From the NCBI RefSeq assembly GCF_020171845.1, contig NZ_JAIVAM010000006.1:1-64000 (forward strand): a stretch of 64,000 nucleotides of DNA. Direction: 5' to 3'. Positions 18,229 to 26,922 of this stretch are shown here, piece after piece. Source of the DNA: Cytobacillus kochii. GTDB taxonomy: Bacteria; Bacillota; Bacilli; Bacillales; Cytobacillaceae. A model generated the notes under the pieces. That model did not search any database. It was not told where the DNA came from and saw only the letters and a list, made by a program, of their open reading frames with translations. The position numbers and the translations under genes are program-made. Position 1 is the stretch's first letter. Each line of letters begins with the position of its first letter.

Positions 18229-19134
18229 TTATTCCTCAAAAAAATCCAAATCCAACCTTTTCGTCACAAATACTTCTTCTTCTGTTGTTCCAACGTTGAA
18301 TTTAAACATCAGATCGGTTAACTGTGCACCATCAATGAGAATGACACGTTTGTCAATGGATTGCGCGTAATCATAGGCAGTCTGGGAGAATTTAGCTGTC
18401 GTGATAAATATTCCTTTGGCTGCCTGCTTTCCTACGAGACTTCCTACAAAGCTTTGAATCTCTGGTCTTCCGATTGAACCTTCTTTTCTCCATCTTTTTG
18501 CCTGCAGATAAATCATTTCTAGGCCTAAGATATCCTCTTTAATAATCCCATCTATGCCCTCATCGCCGGATTTACCGATTGCCTCTCCTGCGTCTTGTAC
18601 TGAACCACCATAACCCATCGCAACTAATAACTGTACAATTAATCGTTCAAAAAAGGCAGGAGAGCAATCTAAGATTTTTTCTAATAAGGCATCTTCTAAA
18701 TCTTTTTTAAGGATATGAAAGTTTTCATCCATTAACTCCAAAGGCGTTTTTTGTTCGGCATTCTTTTCATCATTGTTATCTTTATTCGCTTGGTTGATAA
18801 ACTCATTAAAACTTGCATACCGCGTTAAAAACTTTCTATTTAGCTGGTTCACATTTGGATCCTTTAGTATATTTAAGCCCTCATCAGTGATAACAAATAC
18901 TGCTCTTCTCACCACTTTAATTAATCCGGCTTTACTCAAGTACGTCCTTGCCCAACCAACTCTGTTTACTAAGACTGTTTGTTTTCCATTCGGCAACGTT
19001 TCAGCCATCGCTTCTTCATCTAAGTTAAAGTAATCTGCCAACTCTCTATATAGATCTTGCAAGCGATGCTCCTTACCATCCTTCAGCTGTTGAAGGAAAG
19101 GATACATAAAATCTTGATAGCCTGGTATCGTCAT
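18229..19134 (-). CDS. mrr: Mrr-type type IV restriction endonuclease
   Basis: A 301-residue Mrr homologue. The N-terminal winged-helix Mrr_N domain lies at 1-90 (PFLQQLKDGKEHRLQDLYREL ... VGWARTYLSKAGLIK). The C-terminal Mrr_cat PD-(D/E)XK nuclease runs from about 155 to 285: LIVQLLVAMGYGG, then GDEGIDGIIKEDILGLEMIYLQAKRW with the catalytic Asp and Gln-Ala-Lys, then FVGSLVGKQAAKGIFITTAKFS. Mrr proteins cut DNA with foreign methylation. It sits downstream of and parallel to the McrBC-like pair, so the cluster is probably one modification-dependent restriction operon. Confidence 0.93.
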   Translation of the reverse strand: MTIPGYQDFMYPFLQQLKDGKEHRLQDLYRELADYFNLDEEAMAETLPNGKQTVLVNRVGWARTYLSKAGLIKVVRRAVFVITDEGLNILKDPNVNQLNRKFLTRYASFNEFINQANKDNNDEKNAEQKTPLELMDENFHILKKDLEDALLEKILDCSPAFFERLIVQLLVAMGYGGSVQDAGEAIGKSGDEGIDGIIKEDILGLEMIYLQAKRWRKEGSIGRPEIQSFVGSLVGKQAAKGIFITTAKFSQTAYDYAQSIDKRVILIDGAQLTDLMFKFNVGTTEEEVFVTKRLDLDFFEE

Positions 19135-19198
19135 TTTCTCATCTTAGCTCCTCTTCTAGTGCATTCTTAATATCATTCTGGACACTTTCATATACATA

Positions 19199-21682
19199 CT
19201 ATCCTCTACCTAACAAACCAACCAACTCCCTAAAAACAAATGAAGGATTCCTTTGCAAAGTATCTAGACTAACTGTTTTCTGATCATCTTTCCCTATCAG
19301 AGACACTTCCCTTTTGTCTTTATTGATTTTGATTAAAACATTCTTAATCCTGTATTCTTCTACCTTAGTTGCTATATCGATTTCTACTGAGTCCAGTTCA
19401 ATAGATATTTTATCGGAGACCCTTCTTAGCATTCTCCAGAGCGTTTTTTCTTCTTTCGATCTCATAAATAGTTCTGGGAGCTCTGTCGACTCTTTCAAAT
19501 GATTTAATGTGGTCTGCATATAGGCAGCCACACCGTAGCCTACAGGTTTAATGATTGGGTTGCAGTTGATCCAATGGTCCACTTCAAATTGCATGTATTC
19601 TTCGCTGCCTACTTTTTCAGGTCTTATTTCTTTGGCCCTGCCATAGCAGATGACTCCGTTTTGTTCTAAAACACCTTTTTTTACGTAAAGAGCGATATAC
19701 TTTGTCTCTTGCCAGCCTGATTTAAGCTTAGTGATAGGAATACGATAGCTGCCTGTCTGTTTAGATTGAATATACTCTTCTCGATCTTTCACAAGGCCAA
19801 CAAGCACTTTTTCTTCCAAATTGGAATGCCATTCTTCTAAGGACCCTCTTGGTAAGATACCTTCTTGTTGGATTTCTTCAGGGCTTTTTTCAATCAGTCT
19901 CTCTACAAATCTTTCGACCAGTTCTGTTGCATTAGGAAGAAACGGCAAGCCACCAATATTTACTTTATCAATGCTCTTATAGAAGTGATGATTTTGGTAT
20001 AACTCTTCAAAGGACCATGGGAAAAGGACGTAGGCGCCAAAGGCTGTTCGTTCGTACGGTCCATCATTGTAAGCTACAATCGAATCTCGATAACGATGCA
20101 TCGTGTTAATATCGTCTTCAAGTGGACCGGGTTGCTTGTATCGATTTTGATAATAGCTGCCTTCTTGGGCGTAATCGATACGATATTTGGCATCGAATAC
20201 ATAGTTATAGGTAAAATCCTTGCCTTTTTTCGCAATACTGAGCATCGTATCTGGCTTTTGTGGAATGGTTGGCAAACCGCTTTCGTACTTTTGGTATGTT
20301 AGAATAATTTCCTCTTTCGTAAAAGGATGCTTGTATTTTCTCGTTGCTGAACGGTTCGTTTGCAGATTAACAAACAACCCATCTCGATTGACTTGGATAA
20401 TATCCTGACTGATCAGTTGATACTTCTTATCAAGGATTTGCCCAAGCTTCAAAAATGTCCAATATTCATAGAGTGTAGCTACATCTTTCACCGACATTTG
20501 ATACAGCTTTCCTTGCAGCATCAACCCTTTCGATACTGTCAAATAAATTTGAAAGGCCTCTCGATAGCCTGGTGCCATCTGCAGCACTAAACTATGAATG
20601 GAGCGATCTAGTTTTTTGATCCCTTTCCAAAAGGGGCTTTTTTGCTTCGCTTCTAATTGCTTAATCATCTCAATCAATTTGTCTAAAAGGTCTGGATCCG
20701 CTTCGACTTCCCATCTCGTCCCTCGATGTCTTAATGCCTCCAGTAAATCATAGAGCTTATGAGTTACCCGCTGCATCATCCATTTCACATAGCGATTTTC
20801 TAACGTATCATAGGTAAGTTCTTTTTTCACACGGAGCCCTTCGATAGGCATAAATGTTTTGTGATCGCGACGAATTGAGATGCCCTTATTAACCTCTGTA
20901 AACAAATGCGGCCTTTTCTGCAAATAGGTTCGGCTTCTCGTGTCTAATTTGTTTAACTGGTCTCCCCTTACTTTTTCATATGTTTTGTGTAAGAGGTGAT
21001 GTGGCTGTCGTTCAATCTGGTTAACAGCTTGAATAAATTGATCAAAATGCTTACTAATAAGACGGTAAAATTCACTTCTTGAAGGCTTGCCCTCAAGTTT
21101 TAATCTAGCCCCTAAATAAGTTTTGCGAATGAAATGGAAGGCGAGGTTATAAATTTCATCGTTCACCTCTTCTAGAAGCTTTTTATAGTCATTTCGATAA
21201 TCAAGCTTTGCTGGAAACACCTCTAGCGTCACATCCAACAGCTTTTGGCTACCATCCCTAATTTCAAAAGTGGTTAACCCGACTTCATTCTGAAATCGCA
21301 AGCTACCCATCAACATATAAGTATGGGCTATCTCTACCTTAGCGACGGCTTGTCTTAAACCCGGATGTTCATGATAAAAAGATAATTCCCTATTTGTCTT
21401 CGGCACGACAATGACCTGATACACGCCATTTTCAAAAAAAATCGGCCGAAATTGAGATGATTCCTGAAGCAATTGTGTTTCAATGTTATAAATTAATACC
21501 TGACTTACTTTATCGCCATGAACAGAGAACTGCATGACATCATGCCGATCCATTGCCCGGTATTGTTTCAATCCTTCATATCGCTCGTGATACGGCTTTC
21601 CTTTCACGACAAGAGACATATCCTCCGTTTCGATCTTCACAAGTTCAACATCATCACGATACCCAAAAGGATGTAAAGCCAT
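19199..21682 (-). CDS. McrC-like DUF2357 PD-(D/E)XK nuclease subunit
   Basis: An 827-residue protein with the large DUF2357 N-terminal region and a C-terminal PD-(D/E)XK core: PDTMLSIAKKG followed by YVFDAKYRIDY near residues 490-510, where Asp-Ala-Lys is the active-site signature. This is the layout of the nuclease partner of MrcB/McrB-type GTPase or ATPase proteins (LlaJI/McrBC-like type IV restriction). Its start overlaps the end of the upstream McrB-like gene by 29 bp, a sign of coupled translation and complex formation. Confidence 0.85.
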   Translation of the reverse strand: MALHPFGYRDDVELVKIETEDMSLVVKGKPYHERYEGLKQYRAMDRHDVMQFSVHGDKVSQVLIYNIETQLLQESSQFRPIFFENGVYQVIVVPKTNRELSFYHEHPGLRQAVAKVEIAHTYMLMGSLRFQNEVGLTTFEIRDGSQKLLDVTLEVFPAKLDYRNDYKKLLEEVNDEIYNLAFHFIRKTYLGARLKLEGKPSRSEFYRLISKHFDQFIQAVNQIERQPHHLLHKTYEKVRGDQLNKLDTRSRTYLQKRPHLFTEVNKGISIRRDHKTFMPIEGLRVKKELTYDTLENRYVKWMMQRVTHKLYDLLEALRHRGTRWEVEADPDLLDKLIEMIKQLEAKQKSPFWKGIKKLDRSIHSLVLQMAPGYREAFQIYLTVSKGLMLQGKLYQMSVKDVATLYEYWTFLKLGQILDKKYQLISQDIIQVNRDGLFVNLQTNRSATRKYKHPFTKEEIILTYQKYESGLPTIPQKPDTMLSIAKKGKDFTYNYVFDAKYRIDYAQEGSYYQNRYKQPGPLEDDINTMHRYRDSIVAYNDGPYERTAFGAYVLFPWSFEELYQNHHFYKSIDKVNIGGLPFLPNATELVERFVERLIEKSPEEIQQEGILPRGSLEEWHSNLEEKVLVGLVKDREEYIQSKQTGSYRIPITKLKSGWQETKYIALYVKKGVLEQNGVICYGRAKEIRPEKVGSEEYMQFEVDHWINCNPIIKPVGYGVAAYMQTTLNHLKESTELPELFMRSKEEKTLWRMLRRVSDKISIELDSVEIDIATKVEEYRIKNVLIKINKDKREVSLIGKDDQKTVSLDTLQRNPSFVFRELVGLLGRG

Positions 21683-23378
21683 CTGCCTGTAACCTCCTCA
21701 GCATCTCAACCACTTTTCTGGCGCTCCTAGGGTACAGCGCACTCTGCACGTCGAACGAGGCATTCTCATCGTCCTGATACGCCGTATTCGTGAATAGTTG
21801 ATACAGTTCCCTTAGTAATTGATCAATTCTAGCATCGCTTCCGGATAAACGTGGCAAGATCTTCTGAAGAATACAATGATCAAACGCTTCCTCAAAGGTC
21901 ATTAACTCCCCTTCCTTGTTATACGCCAGATAGAACGAGATTTCGTCCCTCACCCGGTAACCAATATGGGCATTAATTAGCTGGAGAGACTGATTAATCC
22001 TCACGAGCTCAGCTGTAGCTTTCTCAATCATCTCCGTATCTTCCCGATAAAGATCCTTCAGATGTAAATACTCTGAAGCCAGTTGACTCTGCCCTATCAC
22101 CACAGGCTCGGCTTCTTCAAGGTCTTGAAGAAAAGATAAATGATCCAACTCTACACGATTAAACTCGATTGTATTGGCACGATCCAACACCTTTTTACTA
22201 AACGGATGTTTCGTTTCATCCATATTAACTGTGCCAATCACAAATAGATTATTAGGCAGTGTAATCACCTCATTCGCAACCTCTTCCGATAATAAAGCAG
22301 ATGTAACCACCTTCCCATCCTCCAACCGACGACTCTCCATGACACTGAGAATATCACTGAAATAATACTCAACTCGTGCCAAATTCATTTCATCTAAAAG
22401 AACAAAATAAGGCAGGTCAGGATGCTTATGTGCTGCGTTAATGGCTTTTGTTAAAGGACCTTCTTTAAAATCTCCCTTAATATCTACATAACCTAATAAA
22501 TCAGAACCATCGCTCCAATCAGGCCGCACAGGAATCAACGTAAACTGCCCATTCTTCTCATTCGCACCAACACTCTCAGCAAACCATTGCACCATCTTAG
22601 TTTTCCCCGTTCCAGAAATACCGGAAAGAATCACAAACGGCTTGGTTTTCAAAGAAAGATATAAGTTGATGACTTCCTCTTTCGGATAATAAAACCCTTT
22701 GTTTTGTATGTAAGAATAGATATGGTTGATCAAATCCTTAGTAGGCAAGAATTCATAGCTTGTCTCCCTAATTATTTCCTCATCACTATTGTTTGAAGGG
22801 TCTTCATAAATAGTACGGTCATTCAACGAAATATAATGCTCATATATCTCGATCATGCTTCTTAAATCATCCAAAATCACATTTTCTCCTGGCATCTGAT
22901 CCACATCATAACGAATATATGCTGCGGTAGATAACGCATAGCCCTTTGCCTTCTTACTCTCTCCCAGATTAATATGATCATCAATCTTAACCTTGCTAGT
23001 TGCGGGAATAGACTCCCTCATCTCAGCTTTAATTCTCAGCATCTCATCCTTAGAAGTTTCCGTTACCCCCTGGCCCAAAGTAAGATAGATACTTTGCATA
23101 TCCTCGCTAAACAAATAAACAATATAATAACCTCTTTGCGTTGAAACAGTAATTTTACGATTCATGATCGCTATCCAAGGAACAGCCGCCCAGTTCCCTT
23201 GCCCCACCGATCCAGTCACAACATATTCGGAAGGGTCAATAAAAGGAAGGTTATGTATAGCCGCAGTCACCTCACTTCGAACAAAGGGTCCCAATTGGTG
23301 CCCCCCGAATGCTTCCCTCTTTGCAGCTAAATATTGATTCGCAATCCTGATTAATTTCTCTCGTATATTTTGAGACAT
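21654..23378 (-). CDS. McrB-like AAA+ motor with DUF3578 (MrcB_N) domain
   Basis: About 574 residues from the chosen start. The N-terminal 180 residues are a DUF3578/MrcB_N DNA-reading domain (REAFGGHQLGPFVRSEVTAAIHNLPF...YVVTGSVGQGNWAAVPWIAI). The AAA+ core shows Walker A LSGISGTGKTKMVQWFAESV near 250, Walker B PYFVLLDEMNLARVEYYFSDIL, and sensor VIGTVNMDET, as in McrB. The long frame begins at 23486, but AAAAAGGAGCAGATC precedes the ATG at 23378 (MSQNIREKLI), which also starts the conserved domain. It forms a type IV restriction pair with the overlapping downstream nuclease gene. Confidence 0.88.
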   Translation of the reverse strand: MSQNIREKLIRIANQYLAAKREAFGGHQLGPFVRSEVTAAIHNLPFIDPSEYVVTGSVGQGNWAAVPWIAIMNRKITVSTQRGYYIVYLFSEDMQSIYLTLGQGVTETSKDEMLRIKAEMRESIPATSKVKIDDHINLGESKKAKGYALSTAAYIRYDVDQMPGENVILDDLRSMIEIYEHYISLNDRTIYEDPSNNSDEEIIRETSYEFLPTKDLINHIYSYIQNKGFYYPKEEVINLYLSLKTKPFVILSGISGTGKTKMVQWFAESVGANEKNGQFTLIPVRPDWSDGSDLLGYVDIKGDFKEGPLTKAINAAHKHPDLPYFVLLDEMNLARVEYYFSDILSVMESRRLEDGKVVTSALLSEEVANEVITLPNNLFVIGTVNMDETKHPFSKKVLDRANTIEFNRVELDHLSFLQDLEEAEPVVIGQSQLASEYLHLKDLYREDTEMIEKATAELVRINQSLQLINAHIGYRVRDEISFYLAYNKEGELMTFEEAFDHCILQKILPRLSGSDARIDQLLRELYQLFTNTAYQDDENASFDVQSALYPRSARKVVEMLRRLQADGFTSFWVS

Positions 23379-23436
23379 GATCTGCTCCTTTTTATTTAAA
23401 GTGTCAAAATAAGGCTCTGTTGGATTCCACTCTTCA

Positions 23437-23607
23437 TCAATTAAAGATGTACTTTGTAACCATACTATTACCTCTGTTGTATTCATCCCTAGATGATTCT
23501 GTTTCTATATGTATTCCTTGATTATCTACCTTTGTAATTTTTTGAATATTTGAGGTTTTGATGTATTTTATTCGTTTTGCTAGTTCAATAATAAGTTGCT
23601 CAATCAT
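23437..23607 (-). CDS. Small 56-residue protein upstream of mcrB-like gene
   Basis: From ATG at 23605-23607, with GGAG seven bases before it, a 56-residue frame reads MIEQLIIELAKRIKYIKTSN, then QKITKVDNQGIHIETESSRDEYNRG, ending 58 bp before the mcrB-like start. The sequence is plausible as protein (strand-rich, charged) and looks like the first half of a small domain. The continuation may lie in the neighbouring frame (SLIDEEWNPTEPYFDTL), so a frameshift is possible. Confidence 0.45.
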   Translation of the reverse strand: MIEQLIIELAKRIKYIKTSNIQKITKVDNQGIHIETESSRDEYNRGNSMVTKYIFN

Positions 23608-23661
23608 TTCTTCACTCCGTTTACAGATCGATCCAATTATTTGTATATATTATACTATAAT

Positions 23662-23694
23662 AAAAAGCCATTCAATTGGGTGGAATGGCTTTAT
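23662..23694 (-). terminator. Terminator downstream of SF1 helicase gene
   Basis: AAAGCCATTC / GAATGGCTTT is a perfect 10-bp stem with a nine-base loop and T/A runs on both sides, lying between the helicase gene (ends 23780) and the small gene at 23607. Confidence 0.8.
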
Positions 23695-23779
23695 TAGGGC
23701 ATTAAAAATAGAATGTTACTATTTTGCCTTTTTAAAATTTAATTGTGATAAAATTCTGAGATGAAGCTCAGTGACAATC

Positions 23780-26674
23780 CTAAGAAATCTTTACCATGTT
23801 AAATTGCGTTACCATATTCCTCAATAGCCCACTAGGGGCAGTTTCACTACTTGAGAGACAATTTATTTCACCAAAGACTAGAAAACTATCTTTCGATCTT
23901 GATACGGCAACGTTTAGTAAACTTTTACTAGCATCAATAAAATAGCATCCATCATTCTTCCCATATACAGTCGACATAATAATAACCTGTCTTTCTCCAC
24001 CTTGGAAAGTATGAACTGTACCCACATCAACCAGTTTTTTTATATGCTCTGGCAATGCTTTTTTTATCTCTGAAACCTGCTGTTTAAAAGGTGTGATTAT
24101 GCCTAAAATATTTTTATGATTAATTTTTGGATACATAGCTTTTAAATTATCAAAATTCTCACTTATCCAATTTGCTATTTCCCTTGCTTCTACTTCATTA
24201 TATCTACTACCTGCTCGTTTATTAGATTGGATACTATCTATCTGATAATGTCCAAAGTGAGGGATTGATTGTTCACTTAGTTTACTGTCTTTATCATTTG
24301 CACCTAGACCCCGTTTTGGCTCTAAATGCCCTTTATAGACTAGCTTGTTACAGTAATCAATGATTTCATCATAACACCTTCTATGCTCACTTAAAAATAG
24401 CCCTCGTTCTTCAAACTTTTCAAATTTACAGCTTTTGCATGCAACCTTCATTACACTTGACTCTGATGTATTTAGTCCCAACGTTGTTAGATTATCAAAT
24501 TCATCTTTTACTTTAATCACTTCAGCTGTTTTTGCTAATGAGATATCTAGTTTTCTATGTATGTTCCAAACTGGTTCTATTTGATGGACATCACCAACTA
24601 CAACTGCTTGTTTAGCCAATGAAAATGAACATGCTGCAATTTCGGGCGTTACTTGCCCTGCCTCATCAACAATTAATAGATCAATTTTATTATATAAATA
24701 TTTTTGCTGTCCCTCATCATATGCAAGAAGAAGCTTGGGCAATTGATAAAATGTCATAACATAACAAGGTGTGATCATACTTAAATTGTCATAGAATAGG
24801 GTCAATACATTTTGAAAGTTTTTTCCCCTTTGTTTAGCAGTAAGTTTTTTAGCAGTTAACCATCTACATTCATAATAATGAACCGCTAACCAAAATGATA
24901 AATATCTTAAAGAAGTATCCAACAGTCCATTCAAATCATCTATATTTTTTACGCTAAAAATATCAAAATCTTCAGTTTTAAGCACATTTAAATTAACTAA
25001 ATGGTCAATGACTTGCTGAATATTTATCTTTATATCTTTTACCTTTTTACTTAACTCCTCTTTTTCATGAATGCTGTTTCTTACATTTTTAATTACCGAA
25101 CTATAATTTGAAATAATCTCTTCTATACCCATACTATCATCTAGAAAAGCTTCTTCTAAGTTAATAAAGGCACTTATTCTGTTTTGGACTTTATGTTTAA
25201 AGTTTGGTAAAAATTTAAGCCAACGATAATAAAAAGGAATTTTCTTATATTCTTCTTGCCATTTTTTTACTCTAGCTTGCAACTTTTGTAAATTTTCTTT
25301 TCCATCTTCTATCTCTTTTTTAATATCTTCAATAAACATATCTATACTTTTTTCATTATGATTCATTGCAAAAAAATCGTTGAAATTTTTAAAAATAGTA
25401 TTACTATCGTTTTTTATTCCATTTAATCGATGCCAAATTTTTTCTTCACAATCTTTTAAAGAGAGGATCGGCGTATCAAAATACGTGGAACATTCCTTTA
25501 TAAACTTCTCTTGAGATTTCTGGATATTTTCATCACTTTCCATTTCTTCAAAGAAGTTTTCTCCTTTAGGATTCGTATGGTGAAATCCTTTTATTGTTGC
25601 CTCAGTCGCTTTGCTAGCAGAAGGAAAATAAACAGCAAAGCTATTTACACCCTCAACCCACCTATTCTCTAAATTATTGCGAGTCCACTTTTTCTTTATA
25701 TTTCCAAATGATTCGATAATATTAGTAACAGCTTGGTTATTGGTTGAAGAAGCGACAATTACTGGAGCCTTTTCTTTATTTAAAGCTCTTTTCACATATA
25801 AATTTGCCACAAGTGTTTGTAATAAGGTCGTCTTCCCTGTACCGGGTGGACCATTAACAGCTAAGATATCACCTTCTTCCATATGATTAAAATGGATAAG
25901 ACATTCTCTTTGTGAGGGGGATAATCCATATTCTCCCCCCATTTGGCCAACATGTTTGGGGGACTCCTCTATAGAGTTCTTAATTAAAGGTTCTAACACA
26001 CTAAATTCTTGCTTAATGAAATTTAAATATAATTTAGATTGTTTATAATTTCCTTTTATCAAATCATCATATAAAGCTAAGATATTTCTGGTTGCGATGA
26101 TAGTATCATCTTTAAATAAATAAATTTTATCCTCCAACTCTATGCTACCTACTATAGGTTCAGTTATTTCACATCCTGTAATTTGCTCATACATTCCTTT
26201 ACACAATTCAAAGTAAGATGCCCAGTCAGGGCAGTTTTTAAATTCATGAATATGAGCACTCATAAAATCATCAAAAATCTCTAAACTTCCAACTGCTAAA
26301 GATTCATCAATTAACGGAAATAAATATTCCCTGGGTATCCACGGAGTTTTCACCTCTGGAGGAAATAATCTTCCACTCCCGTCTAACAAAGCTGGAATGA
26401 AAAATATCCCACTTAAATCTTTGATATTGTTATTAACTCTTTCTTGTCCTTCAAAGATGGTCTTAATTGTTTTTGGAACAATTACTATTTCTATTTTATC
26501 CCCTGAGTAATTATTAGCCCCCTTAAAAAAATTTTGATAACTCTCTTCTGAGATCTGACCTATTCCAATATCTTCAAAAGAAACAATCTCATATGAACTC
26601 TTTTTGAAGTCTATTGATAGTTTGGCCGCAATACTATCTCTAAAATATTGGGTCATTTGTAGATTCATTTGCAT
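23780..26674 (-). CDS. Superfamily 1 (Upf1-like) helicase, probable defence protein
   Basis: A 964-residue SF1 helicase. Walker A is NGPPGTGKTTLLQTLVANL near 280, motif II IVDEAGQVTPEIAACSF near 655, motif III VGDVHQIEPVW, motif IV/V LSEHRRCYDEI and VGTVHTFQGGERQVIIMSTV near 915, and motif VI NVAVSRSKDSFLVFG. About 370 residues, largely helical and Lys-rich, are inserted between motifs I and II. The N-terminal 260 residues are of unknown function; no nuclease motif is visible. It now lies 137 bp left of the element boundary, so before integration it was the first gene after rlmH, in the same direction. Confidence 0.85.
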   Translation of the reverse strand: MQMNLQMTQYFRDSIAAKLSIDFKKSSYEIVSFEDIGIGQISEESYQNFFKGANNYSGDKIEIVIVPKTIKTIFEGQERVNNNIKDLSGIFFIPALLDGSGRLFPPEVKTPWIPREYLFPLIDESLAVGSLEIFDDFMSAHIHEFKNCPDWASYFELCKGMYEQITGCEITEPIVGSIELEDKIYLFKDDTIIATRNILALYDDLIKGNYKQSKLYLNFIKQEFSVLEPLIKNSIEESPKHVGQMGGEYGLSPSQRECLIHFNHMEEGDILAVNGPPGTGKTTLLQTLVANLYVKRALNKEKAPVIVASSTNNQAVTNIIESFGNIKKKWTRNNLENRWVEGVNSFAVYFPSASKATEATIKGFHHTNPKGENFFEEMESDENIQKSQEKFIKECSTYFDTPILSLKDCEEKIWHRLNGIKNDSNTIFKNFNDFFAMNHNEKSIDMFIEDIKKEIEDGKENLQKLQARVKKWQEEYKKIPFYYRWLKFLPNFKHKVQNRISAFINLEEAFLDDSMGIEEIISNYSSVIKNVRNSIHEKEELSKKVKDIKINIQQVIDHLVNLNVLKTEDFDIFSVKNIDDLNGLLDTSLRYLSFWLAVHYYECRWLTAKKLTAKQRGKNFQNVLTLFYDNLSMITPCYVMTFYQLPKLLLAYDEGQQKYLYNKIDLLIVDEAGQVTPEIAACSFSLAKQAVVVGDVHQIEPVWNIHRKLDISLAKTAEVIKVKDEFDNLTTLGLNTSESSVMKVACKSCKFEKFEERGLFLSEHRRCYDEIIDYCNKLVYKGHLEPKRGLGANDKDSKLSEQSIPHFGHYQIDSIQSNKRAGSRYNEVEAREIANWISENFDNLKAMYPKINHKNILGIITPFKQQVSEIKKALPEHIKKLVDVGTVHTFQGGERQVIIMSTVYGKNDGCYFIDASKSLLNVAVSRSKDSFLVFGEINCLSSSETAPSGLLRNMVTQFNMVKIS

Positions 26675-26810
26675 AAAAATATTTCCTTTCAGTATATAAA
26701 TGTAGTAAATAATATGAAGTATATGAACAAATTTATAAAATACGAATGTACCACAAAAAACACATAATATTGTCCAAACAATTCTAGACAGTTTAAATAG
26801 AAAAGATTAT

Positions 26811-26856
26811 TTACTTGTGATACGGTTCACCGTACCGGTTTGTAGGGTAAAATAAT
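26811..26856. other. attR: Left attachment site: displaced rlmH 3' end joined to element
   Basis: GAACCGTATCACAAGTAA (minus strand, 26828-26811) is the proper 3' end of an rlmH gene: Glu-Pro-Tyr-His-Lys-stop. No rlmH body precedes it. Instead the sequence becomes ACCGTACCGG...GGGTAAAA (26829-26852), the right arm of the phage-type attachment site. The CGGTTC at 26823-26828 is shared with the right junction. The inferred crossover dinucleotide is TC at 26827-26828. Confidence 0.93.
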
Positions 26857-26880
26857 AGGGAAGGGTATTATCCCTTCCCT
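26857..26880. terminator. Hairpin at inner left end of element
   Basis: AGGGAAGGG / CCCTTCCCT forms a 9-bp stem with a six-base loop, immediately inside the att arm. On the minus strand it is followed by a T-rich run, so it can end the transcript of the 26923-28254 gene before it leaves the element. Confidence 0.7.
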
Positions 26881-26922
26881 AACTATCAGGAGTGTACATG
26901 CATAATTGTCAAGCTCTACTTT

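Noticed and set aside
26811..26828. Possibility that the left rlmH end is a chance match
   Set aside because: Eighteen bases encode EPYHK-stop in the right orientation, and the flanks rebuild a symmetric attP with the right junction; chance is very unlikely.
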